DNA of 64,000 nucleotides from Rubrivivax sp. GTDB taxonomy: Bacteria > Pseudomonadota > Gammaproteobacteria > Burkholderiales > Burkholderiaceae_C. Both the position numbers and the translations under genes were made by a program. The notes below the pieces were generated by a model. That model did not search any database. It worked only from the letters and a program-made list of their open reading frames with translations, and was not told where the DNA came from. Positions 58,052 through 64,000 of the stretch are shown here, one piece after another (positions within the stretch are counted from its first letter, which is position 1; each line of letters opens with the position of its first letter). Where the stretch lies: NCBI GenBank assembly GCA_004210455.1, contig SEFA01000001.1, forward strand, positions 62,001 to 126,000. Reading direction: 5' to 3'.

Positions 58052-59344
58052 ATGGATCACGGGACAGGCAGCGGCGACGACAACGCCGAGGTCGAAGGCA
58101 TGCTGGAGGCGCTGTATGGCGCCATCGGCGAGGAACGCGGGCGCTGGGTCGGCAGCTTCCAGAACTATCGGCTGACCAGCGCGTTCCAGCCGGTCTACAG
58201 CTATCCGCACCGCCGGCCGGTCGGCTACGAGGGCCTGATCCGGGTCGAGGACGAACGCGGTCGTCCCATCGCGCCGGTCACCGCCTTCGAAGGCGTCGGC
58301 AACTTCGAGCAGCAGATCTGGCTGGACCGCCTGTGCCGGCTGCTGCACGTGCACAACTTCGTCGCCCAGCGCCAGCCGGACTGCTGGCTCTTCCTGAACA
58401 TCCATCCGGCCGTCTTCATGCATGCGGCGCTGCAGGTGCGCATGCTGGCGCGCGCCGTCGAGGTCGTGCATCAGCTGGGCCTGCCCACGCACCGGCTCGT
58501 CTTCGAGGTCACCGAGGCCGTGATGGCCCGGGACGACAGCTTCGAGGAGGCGGTCGAGGCTGCGCGCGCCACCGGCTGCCTGCTGGCCCTGGACGACTTC
58601 GGCGTGGGGCATTCGAACTTCGACCGCATCTGGCGGATCCGGCCGGAGATCGTCAAGCTGGACCGGTCGCTGCTCATGCGTTCGCGCGGCTCGCGGCGCA
58701 TGGCGCGGGTGCTCTCGCAGATGGTCGCGCTGCTGCATGAATGCGGATCGCTGGTCCTGCTGGAGGGCATCGAGACCGTCGAGGATGCGCAGCTCGCGAT
58801 GGATGCGGACGTGGATCTGGTGCAGGGCTTCGCTTTCGGACATCCGGCGCCCTTCCTGCGGGACGGCGACGGCGTGTCCGCGCTCGAGGACGTGTGGAGC
58901 CTGTTCAACGAGCGCCAGGCGCAACTGCGGCGCGACCACCTCGACCGGCTGACGCCGTTCCGCACGGCGCTGGCGTTGTCCTTGCAGGCGGTGCAGCAGG
59001 GCCGGCCGCTGGCCGAGGCCTGCGAATCCTTCCTCCGGCTGGACGGCGCGCAGATGTGCTACCTGCTCGATGACGACGGTCGTGAGATCGGTGTCCGGGC
59101 GGTGCCGGCCTCCGGTCCCGCCGCGATCGATCCGCGCTTCCTGCCGATGGAGCGTGCGGGCGATGCGCGCTGGGCGCGTCGACCGTACTTCCGTCGTGCC
59201 GTCGAGACGGTCGGCGAGATCCAGACCACGCGTCCCTACCTCAGCCTGCATGGGGCCAGGATGTGTGTGACGGTCTCGGTCGCCTACTGGCAGGACGGTC
59301 GCCTGCGCGTCCTGTGCGGCGATCTGGATTGGGATGAGGTGTAG
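58052..59344 (+). CDS. EAL domain protein (c-di-GMP phosphodiesterase) with C-terminal YkuI-like sensor domain
   Basis: 430 residues. EAL-type catalytic residues are nearly all present: E60-G-L62-IR (in place of EAL), N116 (FLNIHP), E152 (FEVTE), D181 D182 (DDFG), K202 (VKLDRS), E238 (LLEGIET) and Q258 (VQGF), so hydrolysis of c-di-GMP to pGpG is likely. The C-terminal third (ALSLQAVQQGRPLAEACESFLRLDGAQMCYLLDDDGREIGVRAV...PYLSLHGARMCVTVSVAYWQDGRLRVLCGDLDW) is a YkuI_C/PDC-like sensory domain. No transmembrane segment, so it is cytosolic. Divergent from the VWA gene. Confidence 0.92.
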   Translation: MDHGTGSGDDNAEVEGMLEALYGAIGEERGRWVGSFQNYRLTSAFQPVYSYPHRRPVGYEGLIRVEDERGRPIAPVTAFEGVGNFEQQIWLDRLCRLLHVHNFVAQRQPDCWLFLNIHPAVFMHAALQVRMLARAVEVVHQLGLPTHRLVFEVTEAVMARDDSFEEAVEAARATGCLLALDDFGVGHSNFDRIWRIRPEIVKLDRSLLMRSRGSRRMARVLSQMVALLHECGSLVLLEGIETVEDAQLAMDADVDLVQGFAFGHPAPFLRDGDGVSALEDVWSLFNERQAQLRRDHLDRLTPFRTALALSLQAVQQGRPLAEACESFLRLDGAQMCYLLDDDGREIGVRAVPASGPAAIDPRFLPMERAGDARWARRPYFRRAVETVGEIQTTRPYLSLHGARMCVTVSVAYWQDGRLRVLCGDLDWDEV

Positions 59345-59450
59345 GAGCCATACGCAGTACGGGTGAGGCAAGGACTGTCCCCGGGTCCAGGACTTGCCAA
59401 TGGAGGGCGGGTCCAACTTCGACGAGGTCCTGCGGGGCCGCTGCCCTCCC

Positions 59451-60278
59451 ATGTCACGACTGCAGTACCTGCTGGCCGCGCTTGCGGCTGGGGCGCTCCT
59501 CGCCCATGCGCCCGCCCGTGCCGCTGCGCCTGCCGCCTGTTCATGGGACCGGCCGGGGCACGACAGTTTCATGGGGGATGTGCCTGCAGCGGTCGATCGC
59601 TACAAGGACATCGCGCCGGACGTGCGCGAGCGCTTGAAGGCGCGGATGCGGGCGCACGACTACGACGACATCGTGGAGATCTCGCGTGATCGCATCGCGG
59701 GCAACGCGGGGTACGAGCCGACGATCCGCGACATGCATTTCGGCCAGGGGCGCGTCTGCGCGAGCGTGAGCCGCGATCGTTGGTCGGATGAGCAGCGCGA
59801 GCGCGCATTGGTGTATTGCGAGGGCACGGCCTGCGTGATGGTGCCGACGGTGTGTCGCAACGTGAGCCGCATTGCGCGGGTGCCGGGCGGCGGAGGCGGA
59901 CCCGTGCCGCCGCCGGGCGAAGGCGAACTGCCGTTCGATCCGCCGGGTGCCGGCGCGCCGACGCCGGTCCCGGAGGCCGGGCCTTTCTTGACGACCTTGC
60001 CGCCGTCGCTGTTGACCGGCGTCCCGGCGGTGCCGCCGGGATCGTTCGCAAGTCCACCGCTCTCGTTCGCTCCGCCATCCGCGGGGCCGCCGCCGTCCTT
60101 CATGCCCACGCCGCCGCTGTTCACCTTGCCGCCGCGCGCGACGGAGATGCCGCCGCCGGCGGTACCGGAGCCCTCGACTTACGCCATGGCTGCGGCGGGT
60201 CTGCTCCTGCTGAGCTGGTGGCTCAGGCGCGCTTCTTCTTCGCGCCGCGCCTCGAGCCGGCCGTGTCGTGACGCTTGA
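59451..60278 (+). CDS. PEP-CTERM protein, MHFG family
   Basis: About 275 residues. Signal peptide (MSRLQYLLAALAAGALLAHAPARA), then a Cys-containing domain with the MHFG motif (TIRDMHFGQGRVCASVSRDRWSDEQRERALVYCEGTACVMVPTVCRNVSRI), a long Pro/Gly linker and the sorting tail VPEPSTYAMAAAGLLLLSWWLRR with a basic end. It matches what I remember as the MHFG family of PEP-CTERM proteins; the role is unknown, outside the exosortase-export link. Start at 59451 preferred to 59394, which has no signal sequence. The 3' end overlaps the convergent S9 peptidase gene by 56 bp. Confidence 0.82.
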   Translation: MSRLQYLLAALAAGALLAHAPARAAAPAACSWDRPGHDSFMGDVPAAVDRYKDIAPDVRERLKARMRAHDYDDIVEISRDRIAGNAGYEPTIRDMHFGQGRVCASVSRDRWSDEQRERALVYCEGTACVMVPTVCRNVSRIARVPGGGGGPVPPPGEGELPFDPPGAGAPTPVPEAGPFLTTLPPSLLTGVPAVPPGSFASPPLSFAPPSAGPPPSFMPTPPLFTLPPRATEMPPPAVPEPSTYAMAAAGLLLLSWWLRRASSSRRASSRPCRDA

Positions 60279-62289
60279 GCCAATCGAAGAACTCGCCGTA
60301 CCAGAGCTTGGAGTTGCGCGGCTTCGTGACCCAATGGTTCTCATCCGGGAACCACACCAGGCGGGCGTCGATGCCCTGCGTCTTCAGCGTGTTGTAGTAC
60401 GCCAGGCCCTGGGCGTCGGGGACGCGGTAGTCGAGCTGGCCGTGGATGACCAGCGTCGGCGTGTTGAAGTTCTGCGCGTGGGCCATCGGGTTCTGCGCGG
60501 CGACCTTGGCCGGGTCCTTCCAGTACGGGGTGCCGAGCTCCTTCGTGGTCCACAGGTAGGCGTCCGCCGCGAACATCGCCGCCCAGTCGAAGCACCCGGC
60601 GTGGCAGATGTAGGCCTGGTAACGGCCGGCCGGCACGTGACCGTTCATCCACGCCACCATGTAGCCGCCGTAGCTGCCGCCGGTGGCGAAGACCCGTTTC
60701 GGATCCGCCCACGGCTGCTTGAGCAGCAGGTCGGTCGCGATCTCGATGTCCTGCAGTTCCAGCTCGGCCCAGTGCCCGTTGATTGAGTCCGAGAAGCGGT
60801 TTCCGAAGCTTGAAGAGCCGTGGTAGTTCACGCAGGCGACGACGTAGCCTTGCGCCGCCATCGCCTGGTGATTCCAGCGCCAGTGCCAGCTGTCGCCCAT
60901 CGCCGTGTGCGGACCGCCGTGGATCAGCTGCATCAGCGGCGCCTTCGTCTTCTTCTTCGGATCGAAGCCGGGCGGGTAGTAGAGCCACATTTGGACCAGG
61001 TCGCCGAGCGCGCCCTCGAACCAGAGTTCCTCCACTTCGCCGAAGCGCAGGGACGCCAGCGCCGCGTCGTTGAAGGATTCGAGGCGATGCAGCACCTGTT
61101 CTTCCGCGTCGCCCTCGCGGTCGACGACGGACACCTGCGGCGGGAAGGACGCGCTGTCGTGCAGCACGACCAGCGTGCCGGCTTCGAGCGCGAAGGCGCC
61201 GACATGGCCGCCCTCGCACAGCGGGAACGCGTGCAGCGTCTTCACGTCGAAGCGGTACAGGTGGCGGCGGCCCTGGTCCTCGGCGCAGAAGATCACGCCC
61301 AGGTCGTCCTCGTCCCAGCGCAGCGGGGCGGCGACGTCCTGGTCCCATTCCTCGGACAGCACGGCCCAGTTGCCGTGCGTGTCGAGCACGGCCAGGTTGC
61401 GCGGCATCGTGTGCTTCAGTCCCCAGTGGCGGGCGATGAAGGCGATGTGCTGGCCCGCATGGCTGTAGACCGGCGCGGTCAGGTCCCAGCCGGGCTCCTG
61501 CAGCAGCACCTGCGCGCGGCCGGTGCGCACGTCGATCTCGGCCAGCGCGTGGCGATGCTCCAGGGTCTTGGGCGTGTACGGATCGAAGCTGAACACGATG
61601 CGACGGCCGTCCGGCGAGATGTCGAAGGTGTCGGCATCGGGTTCCGCGCGGCTGAGCTCGAAGTCGGTGCCCTCGAACAGATCGCGGACTTCGCCGCTGG
61701 CCACGTCGAGCACGTGCAGATGCGGCACGCGGTTCATCGGCAGCGAGTGGTCCCAGAAACGGTAGAAGCCTTCCTCGGTCACATAGGCCGATTCCTTGCG
61801 GTCCTTGTCCGCCTTGCGGCGCTCGGCCTGCGCGGCCTGGCCTTTGAGGCCCGGATCGACCCACGACACGAAGGCGATGCGTTGGCCGTCGGGGAACCAC
61901 TTGAAGGACTCGACACCGAACGGCAGCTTCGTCACGCGGCGGCCCTCGCCGCCGTCGGGCGGGATCACGTAGAGCTGCGGCGCTTCGTCCTTGTCGTCCT
62001 CCTGCTCGCGGCGCGCGACGAAGGCCACCAGGTCGCCGGCCGGGCTCCAGCGTGGCTGCCCATCCTTCTCGCCGGTGGCGGTCAGCGCGCGCGGCTCGCC
62101 GCCCAGCGTCGACAGCAGCCACAGCGAGGTGGCCCCCTTGTTCTTCGCCATGTCGTAACGCATGACTGGCACGACGGCCTGCGCGCCGTCCGGCGACAGG
62201 CTGGGCGCGCCCAGTCTGTCCAGCGCCCACAGCGCGTCGACGTCGAAGGGCTTGGCTTCGCGAGTCTGTTTCTTCTTCGAGGTGGCCAT
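60223..62289 (-). CDS. S9 family prolyl oligopeptidase-like peptidase
   Basis: About 688 residues: an N-terminal beta-propeller (ALTATGEKDGQPRWSPAGDLVAFVARR, FDISPDGRRIVFSF) and a C-terminal alpha/beta-hydrolase domain with the S9 nucleophile GGSYGGYM (about 535), the acid in HGQLDYRV and His in DENHWV. A cytosolic acylaminoacyl-peptidase/dipeptidyl-peptidase-like enzyme; no signal peptide. The N-terminus (MATSKKKQTREAKPFDVDALWALDRLG) and the Lys-rich C-terminus are basic. The start overlaps the stop of the downstream-coded GNAT gene by one base (TGATG), so the two are coupled. Confidence 0.92.
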   Translation of the reverse strand: MATSKKKQTREAKPFDVDALWALDRLGAPSLSPDGAQAVVPVMRYDMAKNKGATSLWLLSTLGGEPRALTATGEKDGQPRWSPAGDLVAFVARREQEDDKDEAPQLYVIPPDGGEGRRVTKLPFGVESFKWFPDGQRIAFVSWVDPGLKGQAAQAERRKADKDRKESAYVTEEGFYRFWDHSLPMNRVPHLHVLDVASGEVRDLFEGTDFELSRAEPDADTFDISPDGRRIVFSFDPYTPKTLEHRHALAEIDVRTGRAQVLLQEPGWDLTAPVYSHAGQHIAFIARHWGLKHTMPRNLAVLDTHGNWAVLSEEWDQDVAAPLRWDEDDLGVIFCAEDQGRRHLYRFDVKTLHAFPLCEGGHVGAFALEAGTLVVLHDSASFPPQVSVVDREGDAEEQVLHRLESFNDAALASLRFGEVEELWFEGALGDLVQMWLYYPPGFDPKKKTKAPLMQLIHGGPHTAMGDSWHWRWNHQAMAAQGYVVACVNYHGSSSFGNRFSDSINGHWAELELQDIEIATDLLLKQPWADPKRVFATGGSYGGYMVAWMNGHVPAGRYQAYICHAGCFDWAAMFAADAYLWTTKELGTPYWKDPAKVAAQNPMAHAQNFNTPTLVIHGQLDYRVPDAQGLAYYNTLKTQGIDARLVWFPDENHWVTKPRNSKLWYGEFFDWLKRHDTAGSRRGAKKKRA

Positions 62290-62897
62290 CAGGCGCTCCG
62301 GGGTTTGTCGATCAACCACTGCAGGTGGGTCTGGATGGTCGGCCATTCGGCCGCGGTGATGCTGTAGACGGCGGTGTCGCGCGGCAGGCCGCTGGGCATC
62401 AGCATGTGCGAGCGCAGGACGCCGTCGAGCTGCGCGCCCAGGCGCTCGATCGCGCGGCGGCTCTGCGTGTTCAGGCGATTGGTGCGGAACTCCACCGCGA
62501 TGCAGTCCAGCGTCTCGAAGGCATGCTTCAGCAGCAGGAGCTTGCACTGCGTGTTCAGCCCGCTGCGCTGGCTGGACGCGCGGGTCCAGGTGGAGCCGAT
62601 CTCGACGCGGCGGTTGGCCGCGTCGATGTTCATGAAGGTCGTCATGCCGGCGACGCGGCCCTGGGCGTCGAAGACGGTGAACGGGTTCATCGAGCCCGCG
62701 TCGCGCAGCCTCAGTCGGCGGTCGATCTCGGCGCCCATGCGATCGGGCGCGGGCACGCTCGTGTACCAGAGCTTCCAGAGTTCGCCGTCGGCGACCGCGT
62801 CGACCAGCGCCGCGCGGTGGTCCTGCGACAGCGGCTCAAGCCGCGCATGCGGGCCGGTCAGCGTGACCGTCGCGGTGAAGGGGTGGGGTGCGGTCAT
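62289..62897 (-). CDS. GNAT family N-acetyltransferase
   Basis: 202 residues, Acetyltransf_3/RimL-like: ARLEPLSQDHRAALVDAVADGELWKLWYTSVP, NPFTVFDAQGRVAGMTTFMNIDAANRRVEIGSTWT, RSGLNTQCKLLLLKHAFETLDCIAVEFRTNRLNTQSRRAIERLGAQLDGV. The usual acetyl-CoA loop is divergent (SSQRSGLNTQCKLL). Substrate unknown. First gene of a coupled pair with the S9 peptidase. A second GNAT of different type is at 25742-26347. Confidence 0.88.
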   Translation of the reverse strand: MTAPHPFTATVTLTGPHARLEPLSQDHRAALVDAVADGELWKLWYTSVPAPDRMGAEIDRRLRLRDAGSMNPFTVFDAQGRVAGMTTFMNIDAANRRVEIGSTWTRASSQRSGLNTQCKLLLLKHAFETLDCIAVEFRTNRLNTQSRRAIERLGAQLDGVLRSHMLMPSGLPRDTAVYSITAAEWPTIQTHLQWLIDKPRSA

Positions 62898-62979
62898 GGC
62901 GCGGGCCGACCCTCGGCCGGCGTTTCGAGGAGAAGAGAAAGGCGGTGGACGGCCAGGAGGGTGTCGACGGGGCGGCGCG

Positions 62980-63204
62980 TCAGCCCCTGCCGCCGAGCAG
63001 CAGCCGGCGCAGCGCCCATCGGCAGGCGCCCATGCCGACGAGGATGGTCAGCAGGCCCAGGATCTGCGTCGGTCCCCAGCCGGGCTCGCCGATGAATTCC
63101 CAGCCCAGCGCGCGACCGGCCAGCAGCCCGATCACGCCGCCGCCGACGAACCCGAGCGCATCGGCCAGCGCGGCGCGCCAGGCGGTGTTGAAGTCTTGAC
63201 TCAT
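62980..63204 (-). CDS. Small membrane protein (AtpZ/AtpI-like layout), unknown function
   Basis: 74 residues with two hydrophobic segments (ALGFVGGGVIGLLAGRALGW and ILGLLTILVGMGACRWALRRLLL). The arrangement of two short helices resembles putative F0F1-ATPase-associated or YtjA-like proteins, but I do not assign a family. It lies between the GNAT and MoxR genes on the same strand; gap to MoxR is 22 bp, so it is likely in the MoxR transcript. Confidence 0.62.
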   Translation of the reverse strand: MSQDFNTAWRAALADALGFVGGGVIGLLAGRALGWEFIGEPGWGPTQILGLLTILVGMGACRWALRRLLLGGRG

Positions 63205-63226
63205 GACGGGATCGTACGGGCGGCGG

Positions 63227-64000
63227 TCAACGGTTGCGGCTCTGCATGTAGACGAGTTTCTCGAACAGGGTCAGGTCCTGCTCGTTCTTCAGCAGCGCGC
63301 CCACCAGCGGCGGGATCGCGACCTTGTCGTCCTGCGTCTGCAGCGCTTCCAGCGGGATGTCCTCGGCCAGCAGCAGCTTGAGCCAGTCGATCAGTTCCGA
63401 GGTCGAGGGTTTCTTCTTCAGCCCCGGCAGCTTGCGCACGTCGTAGAAGGTCTTCAGCGCGGCGGCCAGCAGGTCCTTCTTCAAGCCGGGGAAGTGGACG
63501 TCGACGATGGCTTGCATCGTGTCGGCCTCGGGGAACTTGATGTAATGGAAGAAGCAGCGGCGCAGGAAGGCGTCCGGCAGTTCCTTCTCGTTGTTGGAGG
63601 TGATGAACACCAGCGGCCGGTGTTTGGCCCGGACCCACTCGCGCGTCTCGTAGACGTAGAACTCCATCCGGTCGAGCTCGCGCAGCAGGTCGTTGGGGAA
63701 CTCGATGTCGGCCTTGTCGATCTCGTCGATCAGCAGCGCCACCGGCGTGTCCGACGCGAACGCCTCCCACAGCGTGCCCTTGACGATGTAGTTGGCGATG
63801 TCACGCACCTTGTCGTCGCCCAGCTGGCTGTCGCGCAGGCGACTGACCGCGTCGTACTCGTACAGGCCCTGCTGGGCCTTGGTGGTGCTCTTCACGTGCC
63901 ACTGCAGCAGCGGCAGCCCCAGGGCCTTGGCGACCTCCTCGGCCAGCAGCGTCTTGCCGGTGCCCGGTTCGCCCTTGACCAGCAGCGGTCGCGTCAGCGT
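63227..64000 (-). CDS. MoxR-type AAA+ ATPase (C-terminal part, cut by window edge)
   Basis: The gene runs off the right edge; 257 codons are visible. The first visible residues read TLTRPLLVKGEPGTGKTLLAEEVAKALGLPL, which contain Walker A (GEPGTGKT); Walker B is VALLIDEIDKADIEF and sensor 1 is RPLVFITSNNEKELPDAFLRRCFFHYIKFPEAD, the MoxR signature with R-finger-like RRCFF. MoxR ATPases work with VWA partners to mature enzymes; the CoxE-like VWA gene at 56727-57920 is the candidate partner. An internal ATG at 63895 is not the start because Walker A lies upstream of it. Confidence 0.93.
   Translation of the reverse strand, partial: TLTRPLLVKGEPGTGKTLLAEEVAKALGLPLLQWHVKSTTKAQQGLYEYDAVSRLRDSQLGDDKVRDIANYIVKGTLWEAFASDTPVALLIDEIDKADIEFPNDLLRELDRMEFYVYETREWVRAKHRPLVFITSNNEKELPDAFLRRCFFHYIKFPEADTMQAIVDVHFPGLKKDLLAAALKTFYDVRKLPGLKKKPSTSELIDWLKLLLAEDIPLEALQTQDDKVAIPPLVGALLKNEQDLTLFEKLVYMQSRNR

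Overview
The window is a gene-dense, high-GC (roughly 70%) piece of a bacterial chromosome, best matched to Burkholderiales of the Roseateles/Mitsuaria/Rubrivivax group. The pointers are the dusB-fis-purH order, SlmA, a TctC/Bug-type binding protein, an imuA-imuB-dnaE2 mutasome, two PEP-CTERM proteins, a phasin and a hisI-hisE-DUF4870-HIT-tatABC block. This placement is inferred from gene content and order; no rRNA is present. I see no insertion sequence, prophage, integrase or CRISPR array. Both edges cut genes: purH on the left and a MoxR ATPase on the right.

Layout. 1-3.6 kb: purH, fis and dusB (minus), then a solute-binding protein head to head with a YqaA-type membrane protein. 3.6-12.7 kb: M32 carboxypeptidase, PEP-CTERM protein, phasin, zinc-ribbon protein, a type 1 binding protein, a zinc-type dehydrogenase-like reductase divergent from a LysR regulator, a copper chaperone and a class D beta-lactamase. 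12.9-17.5 kb: mostly unknown genes, including a 23-residue membrane peptide and a lower-GC orphan. 17.7-23.3 kb: SOS mutagenesis cassette imuA-imuB-dnaE2 under a near-consensus LexA box. 23.3-27.5 kb: an OmpR-type two-component pair with 11-bp repeats upstream, a GNAT and a Crp/Fnr regulator.

27.7-37.4 kb is one functional block. It holds an acyl-CoA ligase, a complete branched-chain-amino-acid-type ABC importer (LivG, LivH, LivM, binding protein, LivF), an orphan small protein, a PaaK-type CoA ligase and a TctC-type binding protein. It looks made for importing a carboxylic (probably aromatic) acid and activating it with CoA. 37.5-42.9 kb: an unknown protein, a VOC protein, dtd with a CDF metal exporter, argB, an orphan NarL-type regulator and slmA. 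43-48 kb: DUF815 ATPase, mutT, hisI, hisE, a membrane protein, HIT protein and the Tat translocase tatABC. 48-58 kb (minus): the S41 protease CtpA, with a cupin gene and tRNA-Arg(CCT) beyond it, then tamB, tamA and a CoxE-like VWA gene in one coupled run. 58-64 kb: an EAL-domain protein, an MHFG-type PEP-CTERM protein, an S9 peptidase, a second GNAT, a small membrane protein and the MoxR ATPase that probably partners the VWA protein.

Most promising for follow-up: a hairpin-forming dispersed repeat present twice (12.84 and 47.98 kb), the 23-residue membrane peptide, the phased 11-bp repeats upstream of the two-component operon, the lower-GC orphan at 15.9-16.5 kb, and two tandem five-codon minigenes before the DUF4870-like gene.
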